From an uncultured Oribacterium sp. (GTDB lineage: Bacteria > Bacillota > Clostridia > Lachnospirales > Lachnospiraceae): DNA of 64,000 nucleotides. The position numbers and the translations under genes are program-made. Shown piece after piece: positions 44,193-53,025 of this stretch (the stretch's first letter is position 1; each line of letters opens with the position of its first letter). The notes beneath the pieces were generated by a model. That model was not told where the DNA came from, made no database searches, and saw only the letters and a program-made list of their open reading frames with translations. Location of the stretch: positions 1 through 64,000 of the forward strand of contig CAMKKZ010000009.1 of assembly GCA_946413525.1 (NCBI GenBank). Direction: 5' to 3'.

Positions 44193-44225
44193 TTGTAACT
44201 GTTCAGTCAAGCTGAACAGTTACAA
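44193..44225. repeat. TGTAACTGTTCAG palindrome
   Basis: 14-bp perfect stem with loop TCAAG, 15 bp beyond the restored stop of the AAA/nuclease gene. The same core and loop occur at 52558-52604. Confidence 0.85.
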
Positions 44226-44239
44226 CGGTTTACACATGA

Positions 44240-45913
44240 CTATAGTTGCAAAAGCTTTACCATGGCCTGTTTCTGGAAAAAAGCTACCCCATAGCAAAGT
44301 ATCTGCTCATAACCATAAAGCCCCTCAGCATATTTTTCATTAATGATCTGCTTTATTGCCCTGTCACAATCCTTCGCCATATCCATTTCCTTCTATGATT
44401 TTTTCGCCTCTATGATGATGGCCCTTCTGTTTCTTCTATCCTTCAGAAAAATGTCGGGCCTTCCCAGGCCTTTCTCTTTATTGGATTCAACCTCGTACCC
44501 TCTTCCAACAAATACACCCGCAAGAAACGCGTGGTAATAGTCCTCATGATAGTCATTATAGCTGATCGTATCCCATAATAGAGCAGACAGTATCTCGCCG
44601 GATCTCAGATCCTCCTTTTGCCACAGGGATTCGATCAGTTCCCCGATCATATCCACATTAACGGTATCCGTAAAATATCTTGCGACGGAATCCTGAAAAA
44701 TAGTGGCGATCTCTTTATTGGGTATCCTCAGTGAAACAGTATCTCCCTCATCATCCGGGTTAGCTTTTGTAATATAGCCGCTCATCAGCAGCACGCTCCA
44801 TAGATTGTCTTCCGTTGTATGCAGGGTATCATAAGTCAGCTCATCGTTAATTGTCTGTCTAATGATCCCACCATTTAAAAGCTTTTCAAATTTGCCGGCA
44901 ACATCAAAATCCGTGCGCTTCACGAAAGTCAGCAGTATACCATTGTGATTGGTATTTTTCCAATAATTCTTTGGTTTCGCGGTTTTCCTGTAGCTTAACG
45001 CGGAAACATAATTTATGACATCCCAGGGACAATATACATATGAATTGCCAAACACATATCCGTTGTACCATTCTTTGATCTCCGGAGCTGCCTCCTTCCT
45101 GTCCGCAAGCTCCAGCATTGCCTCAACCTCATCCTCTGAAAATCCAAAATAAGCGCTGAATCTTTCATCCAGGACGGAATACGAAACAAAGTTATTGGCG
45201 CCTGTAAAAATGCTTTCCTTCGCGATCCGAAGACATCCCGTAATTACAGCGAACTGAAGAAACTCATTATCTTTAAGCGCTGTACTCATAATGCCTCTTA
45301 TCACATCAAGCATCCTGCTATAATACCGGTTTTGGGCGGTATCCTTTTCACTCGCCTTTGCCAGCGGGACATCGTACTCGTCGATCAGAAGGATAACCTT
45401 CTTCCCATAAACAGCGTTCATCATGCGCATAATCGTCTTAAGGAAATTTTTTATTTCCTGATCCTCCGCTTTTTGATACATAAGACGATTGAAAATATCT
45501 CTGTCCGCCTGGTTCACAGACGCGGCCTCCGTGATATCCGCCAGGTTTTTACAGAGATCCGCAATCGATGCGGCCAGCATCTTATACGCCCCCTCAAAGT
45601 CCTCAGCCTCCGCATCCTTAAATGAAATAAACAGTACCGGATATTGGTTCATCCACTCCTTGCAAAACTCCGCATTATCTATTATCGCAAGCCCATTAAA
45701 AATATCCCTGCTTTCCTTCCGTATGCTGAAAAAGTTCTCCATCATGCTCATCATGAGCGTCTTCCCGAACCTTCGGGGTCTGGTAAAAAGAGTCACCTTA
45801 TTCTTTGCGTCATGGACTAACTCATATAGTATTTCAGTTTTATCCACATAGTATGCATTCTCTTTACGAAGTACCGCGAAATCTGCCTCGCCTACCCCGA
45901 CTGAAACCCCCAT
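44240..45913 (-). pseudogene. AAA-ATPase-like / PD-(D/E)XK nuclease protein with in-frame amber stop
   Basis: The first 506 codons give the AAA-ATPase-like plus DUF1703-type layout: NAYYVDKTEILYELV, a variant P-loop RPRRFGKTLMMSMM, Walker B KVILLIDEYDVPL, a helical middle (WYNGYVFGNSYVYCPWDVINY) and the nuclease motif GRPDIFLKDRRNRRAIIIEAKK. A TAG at 44393-44395 then interrupts, but the same frame continues 51 codons as MDMAKDCDRAIKQIINEKYA...ILCYGVAFFQKQAMVKLL, the normal C-terminus of the family. GAGGAG precedes the ATG. The catalytic domain survives the stop, so partial function is possible. Confidence 0.82.
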
Positions 45914-45920
45914 CTTAAAA

Positions 45921-46137
45921 TCTCCTCTATCAAAGTGGTTTTTTGCCGCTTTAATTCCTGACTAACAGCTGCGGTATCGCAGGCTACATGGCTCCTCTAT
46001 TAAAGTGGTTTTTTGGGCCATTTTAATTGCCGACAAACAGCCGCAGTATCGCAAGCTATACGGCTCCCCTATCAGAGCAGGGTTTGGCCACTCTGAATTC
46101 ATGACAAACCGATGCGGCATCGCATCAGCAAGGCCCC
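45921..46137 (-). repeat. 69-bp hairpin repeat, three units
   Basis: The first unit ends CACTTTGATAGAGGAG on the gene strand, supplying the ribosome site of the AAA/nuclease gene. The second unit (ccatttTAattgccgac near 46019-46035) is the unoccupied version of the MITE target at 49107. Confidence 0.88.
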
Positions 46138-46401
46138 CTGTTAGCAGCCGCCTTTGGCGACTTCACAAGCGTGTTCTGAGGCGCCCTGCACCTTGTCCGC
46201 CCTCCCCGGATAATTGCAGATACAGATAAAGATACTAAAAAACGATGGCCTTTTCAAGCCTCCGTCAATCCCTGGCGTAACACGAACCTACCTTAACATT
46301 ACTTTTCCCACATCCTTGAACGAAGCTATTCCTGCCTATTATTAATGGACAGAAAAGCTTCGAAATCGTATAATAGTCATAAATCAGGTGTGAAAGGCAA
46401 A

Positions 46402-46503
46402 CCTTTCATACTTTGACTTAATGCCGCAGGCGTTGAGTCCCATTTGTGACGCAGGCGCGACACAAATGAACCACAATGCCTGCGGCATCAAATCAAAGTA
46501 TAG
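46402..46503. repeat. three-arm structured repeat, copy E
   Basis: CTTTCATACTTTGACTTAATGCC start, GGCGTTGAGTC, CATTTGTG...CACAAATG, then a longer return arm ATGCCTGCGGCATCAAATCAAAGTAT. The gap 46138-46676 also has a duplicated AGCCTTCCGGATCGGGCAG (near 46560 and 46612) and no gene. Confidence 0.8.
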
Positions 46504-46676
46504 CCCTACGTACCCTGCCGCATTAGGTCACTGTAACTGTTGCATAACAAAAAAGATGAGCCTTCCGGATCGGGCAGCCGTAACCGTTTCGAAACATTCA
46601 GACAAAAAGCTTAGCCTTCCGGATCGGGCAGACCATGCGTTTGGGAAAAGTAAAGAAGGGAAAAGGAGATAGAATC

Positions 46677-48854
46677 ATGAAAAAGACACTCCAATGCCGG
46701 ATCACAGCGCTGCTGACGATGCTTACACTACTGGCGATGCTGGCGATGCTGACAATGCTCCTGCAGCCGCTTCCGGCCCAGGCCGGGGGATTTGACTTTC
46801 TGTCCGCGCCGGAGATCCAGTCCATGGATCCGGATACGATGACGATTATCTGGGACGAGCCGGATAAGCCCGGAAACGAGAGCTCCCCCAACCGGAACGG
46901 TTATGACAACACTGTTCCGATGGACAACTGGTCCTGTCTCGGCAGATACGCGCTGCGGATCTATTATGCGGATCATGCCCTGACGGCGGAAGAATGGCCC
47001 GCGTCCCCGCTGAAAGTGCCACAAACACTGGAGCTTGTCAGTGAGCAAAGTCTCGGCGCAAAGGATAACCCCACAGGGAGCATCAATCCAAACTGGCTGA
47101 CAAAAGGAAACGGGTTCTACTATTTTGGCATCGTGGCTTATACCACGGGCGGCACATATCTTTATAATACCGGGAATGAGACCCAGGTGGAATGCGCCTA
47201 CAGCGCCATTGAACAGGAAGTGCGGGTTTACCGAACGCCCTATGAACTGAAGGGCATAAGCCAACTGCCCGCCCCTGGGAACATAATTTTTCGAAATGGG
47301 CAGCTTCGCTGGAGCTTTGACTGGGAACTTGTTTCCAAAGTAAAATTCCGCATGGATCTGTACACTCAGGAAGAAGGGCATCAAAAAGGGCACGGATTGT
47401 TCCTGAACGCCCAACGTGACTCCACCAACAGGGAACTCTATGTTGATCTCACCGGAGATAACGCCGGGAGCCTTGAGCCCGGTGTCACGTACAGCCTGGC
47501 TCTTTGGGGCGAGAGCAGGGATTATCAGGCTTATACCGACAGCGAGGAGGTTGATATCGAGAATTTCCTGGCCGTATCGGGGGAACGTCTGGCCGCGCCC
47601 GGGAATATCATCATAGATGAGAATACCCTGGAGGTGAGCTGGGGTCCGGTGGATGACCCAAATCTTCTGGATTATCAGCTCAACGTTTACTACAGCAACG
47701 GGCAGACAAATCCCAGGAGCGTCAACTTCAAAAACACACGGGAAACTCATGCATCCATCAACAGCGATGTGCTGGATCATGGAAACGGGACCTACTATGT
47801 GACTGTCCGTGCCCGCGCCATTGATGTCACGAAAAAAGCAAACGGAATTGCCAATCCCGATGCCCCCGGCAGTCAGGCGGGAGAAGACGCGTGGAATGCC
47901 CTGCCTCACGCGGCCATTACCGTTTCCGACACGCCCCTGCCCACGATTTCCGTGGCCGGATCCTCCTGGGGCACAGACGGCTTTCTTCGCTGGGACCCCG
48001 TAGAGGGAGCATCATCCTACGAAGTCCAGACGTACCGCCGGACATCAGCTCAAGAAGAATTTAAAGAAGGCTCTAAAAAGATAATAACACCGCCGGTTTT
48101 CATAGAGACTACGCCAACCACGCCTAGGCAGGAGGAAATCGCCGTCAGGGTGCGGGCCATCAGCTCCAATGCCGCGGAGCATGCCAACGGCGAATGGTCG
48201 GATCTCAGCCCGGTCTATACATACAGCGACGCACCGGTACTGCCCTCACTCAAGAAAAAATTCAACAGGGAGGACCTGACGATCTCCTGGGAACTCATCA
48301 CGGGAGAGGATGCCGCATATGTTGGCGGATATGTGGTGGAGATCCGGTTCAGCGAAACAGACAGCGTGGGGAACTCAACCAGCGTACAGCCCGGCTGAAC
48401 GGTGATCACGGAGGGGAATACCGTTTCCTCCGTCCCTCTCAGTGCCTTCGCGAAATACCTTGGCAGCTATGAAAGTGCCGGGAGCGCCGCCTTTAATGTC
48501 TGGGCTTACAGCAGCGACCTGGCCGCCCGAAACAATGGAAAGAATAACTCATCTACCAGGCTGCCGGAGGGCGTGCTGAATGCCCTGGAAAGCACGCCCC
48601 GGCTCACTCTGTCCGATATTACGAGGAAAGACGGAAGATGCTCCTTCCTGGTCTCCATTTCCGGCAATTGCGATGGCGCCCGCCTGTTCACCGTCGTATA
48701 CAAAAGCTCCGGTATGATGAGGCGCGTGCAGGTCCTGGACGCGGAGCAGACTGTTCCCGTCACCCTGACCGGTCTCGGGCAGAACGACCGGATCTCTGTG
48801 ATCCTGGTCGATGAAAACGCCAGACCCCTTACTTCCGTAACACCGGTAGAGTGA
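46677..48854 (+). pseudogene. secreted FnIII-like protein with in-frame opal stop
   Basis: A signal peptide (MKKTLQCRITALLTMLTLLA...QPLPAQA) leads to repeated fibronectin/Ig-like modules: LSAPEIQSMDPDTMTIIWDE, LPAPGNIIFRNGQLRWSFDW, LAAPGNIIIDENTLEVSWGP, VAGSSWGTDGFLRWDPVEGA. At 48396-48398 a TGA interrupts SVQPG; the same frame continues with TVITEGNTVSSVPLSAFAKY for 150 more codons to a stop at 48854. The domain pattern continues across the stop, so a point mutation is likely. AAGGAG lies eight bases before the ATG. Function: surface adhesion or carbohydrate contact, inferred only. Confidence 0.75.
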
Positions 48855-48935
48855 TGCTTTCTTCACGCTATCACCGGACGGGCAGACGGTAAACCTGTTT
48901 TCCCCGTAACACCAGTAGGGTGATGCTTTCTACTC
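48836..48935. repeat. 68-bp duplication across the stop of the FnIII-like gene
   Basis: GTAACACCGGTAGAGTGATG at 48838 and GTAACACCAGTAGGGTGATG at 48906: the last codons and stop are copied downstream. Confidence 0.75.
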
Positions 48936-48962
48936 TGTCAGGAATCTTCGTTTTTTTCTGAA

Positions 48963-49012
48963 TACAATAAGCCCAATTGCCAAATTCACTCCGCAATTGG
49001 GCTTATGTATTG
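48963..49012. terminator. strong hairpin after the FnIII-like gene
   Basis: ATAAGCCCAATTGC-12 nt-GCAATTGGGCTTAT, perfect 14-bp stem, preceded by TTTTTTT. Position fits transcription termination, though the T-run is on the upstream side. Confidence 0.6.
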
Positions 49013-49077
49013 TGATCCGTCAAAGTTCCTTCCCGAGAATTTATCAAGATAAATATTCTTCTCCGGAACTCCCGTCT

Positions 49078-49245
49078 CCTGTATTAAAGTGGTTTTTGGG
49101 CCATTTTATATTCGTTATCGTAATTCTATTCCAAACTACTGCGTGAAGCCTTCTGAGTTTCGCAGAACTGTAAAATTAGCATAGGCAAAAGCCAGCATTA
49201 ACGAGTATAATTGCCGACAAACAGCCGCGGCATTGCAAGCTCTAT
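49078..49245. repeat. 69-bp hairpin repeat interrupted by the MITE
   Basis: ATTAAAGTGGTTTTTGGGCCATTTTA to the left of the element continues as ATTGCCGACAAACAGCCGC on the right, matching the uninterrupted unit near 46000-46040. Confidence 0.88.
49107..49209. mobile_element. 99-bp MITE, copy 2 (inverted), with TA target duplication
   Basis: Element 49109-49207, flanked by TA. The right terminus TTAACGAGTA is intact; the left (TATTCGTTAT) has diverged. Internal sequence (ATTCTATTCCAAACTACTGC, GCAGAACTGTAAAATTAGCA) is the reverse complement of copy 1. Non-coding. Confidence 0.9.
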
Positions 49246-49333
49246 GGCACCTTTAATACAACTATCTGTGCGTACCCGTTTTGCTTGCGGGTTCATGCAT
49301 TTCCAACTTATTTAAAACCGTACCGCAGCCCTT

Positions 49334-50074
49334 TCACACCCCGTAGGACTGGGCAAAGACCTCCGCTATCCTCTCCTGCCGGCAGGTATTGCACAGACCA
49401 TCCTGCTCCTGTCCGGCCCGCTCCGCGGCCATGGCAAGCTCCTCCTCTGTCCCGATGACGGCTCCGCAGCGGCTGCAGCGCACGAGACGGAAGGTCTTGC
49501 CCCAGATCCTGCGGCTGTCCCTCGTCTCACTCATCTCAATGGCGCCTGTGGGACAGACATGGGCGCAGCTTCCGCAGCCTATGCAGACGGAGCTCGGCTC
49601 ATGGTAAGGCGTGGCGATTTCCTTTGTTACGCCCCGGTTCACAGTGGAAATTGCCCCCACGGAAAGCTCCGCGCAGGCTTTCACGCACAGCCCGCACATC
49701 ACGCACTTTTCGCCATCCACCCTGACAAAGCGTTCAAAGCGCGGCGCCCCGTATTTATCGCACAGAGCCCGAATTTCGGTGCTTTCCGGAGCCCGCGCCT
49801 CCAGGAGCCTCAGGATCATGCCGCGCTGCCGCCTCACCCTTTCATTTTCGGTAAATATCTCGCACTCCCTGTCCACGGGATAGACGCAGGAAACCACGAT
49901 CCGGCTGCGGCCTCCGGCCACCAGCTCCACAATACAAAGACGGCAGGAACCCTGACCGGCAAAGGCGTCGTGATGGCAGAGCGTGGGAATGTCAATGCCG
50001 TTCCGCCTGGCGATCTGGAGAATGAACTCTCCCTTCTCGCATTCACAGGGAATTCCGTTGATTTTGATGATCAT
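49334..50074 (-). CDS. NuoG-like iron-sulfur subunit of the AOR complex
   Basis: A 246-aa protein: an N-terminal [2Fe-2S] domain (PTLCHHDAFAGQGSCRLCIVE), the His-Cys-rich region seen in NuoG/hydrogenase, two [4Fe-4S] motifs (CVMCGLCVKAC; CIGCGSCAHVCPTGAI), then an extra four-Cys patch (VRCSRCGAVIG ... CNTCRQ). It lacks the large molybdopterin domain of NuoG, so it acts as an electron wire. Start overlaps the NuoF-like stop by four bases. It is the last gene of the operon that begins at 55289. Confidence 0.87.
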   Translation of the reverse strand: MIIKINGIPCECEKGEFILQIARRNGIDIPTLCHHDAFAGQGSCRLCIVELVAGGRSRIVVSCVYPVDRECEIFTENERVRRQRGMILRLLEARAPESTEIRALCDKYGAPRFERFVRVDGEKCVMCGLCVKACAELSVGAISTVNRGVTKEIATPYHEPSSVCIGCGSCAHVCPTGAIEMSETRDSRRIWGKTFRLVRCSRCGAVIGTEEELAMAAERAGQEQDGLCNTCRQERIAEVFAQSYGV

Positions 50075-52065
50075 TTCCCGTCCCTCCCTTCTGCCATGGC
50101 CGCATCGAAACCGGCTTTTCCGATTCCGTTTCCGGACTCCGTGCTATTTTCATTTCCGGCTGCCGTCCCGCGTTCATTGCTTACGGCCGCCGTTCCGCGT
50201 TCAAAGCCCCCGTCTCCCGGGGCAGCATCCCGGGCGCCATTCCCGGAGCTGTTTTCCCCGGCGCCCGCCTTCATCTTCCGAACGGCCTTCCCTTTCGTCA
50301 GCACCGCGTCAAATCTGCAGGCCTCGCGGCAGCTTCCGCAGCTAATGCACTTGTCAGGGTCGATCTTATGCGGGCTCCTGGGCTCGCCGGAAGCGGCTCC
50401 CACGGGGCATGCGCGCACGCAGGCCGAACAGCCCCTGCACTTGTCCGGATCCACATAAAAACTTGTCAGCTCCTTGCACACGCCGGCAGGACATCGGTGT
50501 TCCAGGATGTGGGCCTCATATTCATTGCGGAAATACTTGAGCGTGGTCAGCACCGGGTTCGGGGCGGACTGCCCGAGGGCGCAGAGGGAGCTGTCCTTCA
50601 TCGTTTCACCCAGGGACTCCAGAAGGTCAAGATCCTCCATAGTGCCCCTGCCGTGACAGATATCCTCCAGGATGGCAAGCATCTGCTTCAGGCCCTCCCG
50701 GCAGGGGGTGCACTTCCCGCAGCTTTCGCCGCAAAGGAAATCCACATAATACCTCGCGACCTCCACCATGCAGCTCCGGTCATCCATGACGATCATGCCG
50801 CCGGATCCCATCATGGCCCCATACTCCTTCAGGGTGTCGAAGTCCACGGGGAGATCCATCATGCTCTCCGGGATGCATCCCCCGGACGGTCCTCCGGTCT
50901 GGACGGCCTTGAAAGGACGCCCGTTCTGCACGCCCCCGCCAATGTCATAAATCAACTGGCGCAGCGTGACGCCCATGGGCACCTCCACAAGCCCTGTGCG
51001 CCGGACCTTTCCCACGAGCGTGAAGACCTTGGTCCCCTTGCTGCCCTCCGTACCGATGGCCGCGTAGCCTGCCGCGCCATGCATAATGATGTAGGGCACA
51101 TTGGCAAAGGTCTCCACATTATTGAGCACGGTCGGGTGGTCCCACAGGCCGCGCTGCACCGAACGGATATACTTCGCCCTCGGTTCCCCCACCTTGCCCT
51201 CAATGGACTGCATCAGGGCAGTGGACTCCCCGCAGACAAAGGCGCCGCCGCCCCGCACCACGGAAAGATGCAGCTTCTTCCCGGATCCCATGACGGAATC
51301 CCCGATGAAGCCCCTCTCCTCCGCGACCCTGATGGCCGCGCGGAAATTCTCGACCGCCAGGGAATACTCGTCACGGATATAAAGGAAGCCCTCCTCCGCG
51401 CCGATGGCCAACGCGCAGATAGCCATCCCCTCGATCACGCTGTGAGGGTCTCCCTCCAGTATGGAGCGGTCCATAAACGCGCCCGGATCCCCCTCGTCGC
51501 CGTTGCAGACCACATATTTGGGGAATACATCGTAGCCTGCTGCCGTACGCCACTTGCGCCCCGTTGGGAAGCCCGCGCCGCCCCTGCCCCGGAGGCCGGA
51601 AACATCCATCTCGTCAAGGATTTCCCCGGGCGTCATGCCAAGGGCTTTTTTCAATGCCTGATAACCGCCCTCTTCAAGATAATCGTCCACGTTCTCAGGA
51701 TCTATCCTGCCGACATTACGAAGGGCGATCTTGAGCTGAGGGGCATAAAAAGGATTATCCTGCTGCCTCAGCACCCTCTCGCCCTTGTCATTCCTGTACA
51801 GCAGGCGCTCTACGGCCTCACCCTTCCCAATCGTCTTTTCCAGGATTTCCGGAACATCCGAGGGCTTCACCTGATAATAGGAGATGTCATCGGGGAGGAT
51901 CGTCACCAACGGCCCCTTTTCACAGAAACCGTTGCAGCCGGTGCGCTTGACATGGCACTCCACCCGCACGCCGCTCCCCGCCGACAGGCGTTCAAATTCC
52001 TCGGCCACCTTCATGCTCCCGCTGGCCAGGCAGCCGGTGTCACAGCAGACACGTATGGTCTTCAT
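50071..52065 (-). CDS. NuoF-like NADH/flavin subunit
   Basis: A 664-aa protein with a thioredoxin-like [2Fe-2S] domain (RVCCDTGCLASGS, RTGCNGFCEKGP), the FMN/NADH domain (DVSGLRGRGGAGFPTGRKW, CNGDEGDPGAFMDR, RGGGAFVCGESTALMQSIEG), the SLBB-like part, the [4Fe-4S] motif CGESCGKCTPCREG and two C-terminal clusters (CRGCSACVRACPVGA; CISCGSCREACRFDA). This is the form found in electron-bifurcating hydrogenases and related complexes. The last 60 residues are Gly/Asn/Glu-rich GTAAVSNERGTAAGNENS-type repeats. Coupled to both neighbours by 4-bp overlaps. Confidence 0.92.
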   Translation of the reverse strand: MKTIRVCCDTGCLASGSMKVAEEFERLSAGSGVRVECHVKRTGCNGFCEKGPLVTILPDDISYYQVKPSDVPEILEKTIGKGEAVERLLYRNDKGERVLRQQDNPFYAPQLKIALRNVGRIDPENVDDYLEEGGYQALKKALGMTPGEILDEMDVSGLRGRGGAGFPTGRKWRTAAGYDVFPKYVVCNGDEGDPGAFMDRSILEGDPHSVIEGMAICALAIGAEEGFLYIRDEYSLAVENFRAAIRVAEERGFIGDSVMGSGKKLHLSVVRGGGAFVCGESTALMQSIEGKVGEPRAKYIRSVQRGLWDHPTVLNNVETFANVPYIIMHGAAGYAAIGTEGSKGTKVFTLVGKVRRTGLVEVPMGVTLRQLIYDIGGGVQNGRPFKAVQTGGPSGGCIPESMMDLPVDFDTLKEYGAMMGSGGMIVMDDRSCMVEVARYYVDFLCGESCGKCTPCREGLKQMLAILEDICHGRGTMEDLDLLESLGETMKDSSLCALGQSAPNPVLTTLKYFRNEYEAHILEHRCPAGVCKELTSFYVDPDKCRGCSACVRACPVGAASGEPRSPHKIDPDKCISCGSCREACRFDAVLTKGKAVRKMKAGAGENSSGNGARDAAPGDGGFERGTAAVSNERGTAAGNENSTESGNGIGKAGFDAAMAEGRDGK

Positions 52066-52538
52066 GATCCGCTCGCCTCCTTCCTATACTGCTCCAGGAT
52101 GCCCGGAAGCTTTTCCAGCGTCATATTCCCATAATAAGCCTCATCGACCACCATGGCCGGCGCCAGCGCGCAGGAACCCAGGCAATTGACCAGCTCCAGC
52201 GAGAACAAGCCATCCTCCGTGGTCTCCCCTTCCCCGATCTCCAGCAGGCGGCGAAGACCGTCCAGCAGAGGAACCGCCCCCCGGATATGGCAGGCGGTTC
52301 CGTCACAAAGCTTGATAATGTGCCTGCCCTTCGGTTTCAGGCTCAGCGCCTTGTAAAAAGTCGCCATAGAATACAAATTGGAGAGGGGACAGCCCAGATA
52401 CTCAGACAGAGCCTCCATCCCCTCTCTCGGAATATAATTATACCTGCGCTGCAGATCCTGCATGATGGCCAGGCTGTAGCGCTGCTCTCTGGGATAATGC
52501 TTCAGGATCCCATCGATATCTTCTTTGCTAACAGGCAT
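52062..52538 (-). CDS. NuoE-like [2Fe-2S] subunit
   Basis: A 158-aa thioredoxin-like ferredoxin: RYNYIPREGMEALSEYLGCP, LYSMATFYKALS, then the cluster ligands C-D-G-T-A-C and CLGSCALAPAMVVDE. Passes electrons between the NuoF-like flavin and partners. TAGCAAAGAAG precedes an ATG; 78 bp separate it from the MoaD gene and contain a large palindrome. Its stop overlaps the NuoF-like start by four bases. Confidence 0.93.
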   Translation of the reverse strand: MPVSKEDIDGILKHYPREQRYSLAIMQDLQRRYNYIPREGMEALSEYLGCPLSNLYSMATFYKALSLKPKGRHIIKLCDGTACHIRGAVPLLDGLRRLLEIGEGETTEDGLFSLELVNCLGSCALAPAMVVDEAYYGNMTLEKLPGILEQYRKEASGS

Positions 52539-52557
52539 AACTGTCGCCGCCTTTCTG

Positions 52558-52604
52558 ATACAGTCCGTAATTGTTCAATCAAGTTGAACAGTTACGGACT
52601 GTAT
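52558..52604. repeat. GTCCGTAA...TTGTTCAA palindrome between moaD and nuoE-like genes
   Basis: ATACAGTCCGTAA-t-TGTTCAA / TTGAACA-g-TTACGGACTGTAT, 20 of 21 paired, loop TCAAG. Shares core and loop with 44193-44225. Inside an operon it could form an RNA processing or attenuation hairpin. Confidence 0.9.
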
Positions 52605-52615
52605 TCAACATTTCG

Positions 52616-52897
52616 CTAACCTCCCGCCACGATGGGGAAGATGGACACCTGATCGGTTTCGGAAAGGGGCGTGTCCAGCCCCTGCAGGAATTCCGCCCGC
52701 CTCCCATTTACCAGGACGATGACCTGCGCCCCCAGGGACTTATTGTCCGGGGAGAAGAATTCATGGCGGAATTTTTCTCCGTACCTTCCCCCCAGTGCCT
52801 CCCCCAGACACCTTAAATCCTTCACAGCCGAGAATTCATCCGTCCTTCGTCCGGCATATTCCTCATCCCGATAATACGCAAAAAATGAAACCTTCAT
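52616..52897 (-). CDS. moaD: MoaD/ThiS-family sulfur carrier
   Basis: A 93-aa ubiquitin-like protein beginning MKVSFFAYYRDEEYAG and ending in the required Gly-Gly (FPIVAGG), which is thiocarboxylated for molybdopterin synthesis. The internal VIVLVNGRRAEFLQGLDTPL and SETDQVSIFP segments are standard. I start at MKVSFF (52897) rather than the upstream ATG; GGGAGG is about eleven bases away. Its position next to the AOR gene suggests cofactor supply to that enzyme. Confidence 0.88.
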   Translation of the reverse strand: MKVSFFAYYRDEEYAGRRTDEFSAVKDLRCLGEALGGRYGEKFRHEFFSPDNKSLGAQVIVLVNGRRAEFLQGLDTPLSETDQVSIFPIVAGG

Positions 52898-52927
52898 AAG
52901 CGGTATTTCCTCCCGGCTCATGACCCC

Positions 52928-53025
52928 AATGAAATGCCCGGTTTTAAATGCCCGGTAAATTCCCGGTTTTAAATGCCCGGCTCTAAATACCCGGTTCTAA
53001 ATGCCCGGCTCTAAATGCCCAGTTC
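52928..53025. repeat. 14/15-bp AAATGCCCGGTTCT tandem repeats
   Basis: About six units between the AOR stop and the MoaD gene; the last ones overlap the 3' end of the AOR coding sequence (AAATGCCCAGTTCC). Confidence 0.8.

Noticed and set aside
48396-48398. TGA as a selenocysteine codon
   Set aside because: The context is a structural FnIII-like protein, with no Cys-equivalent position and no nearby SECIS-like hairpin.
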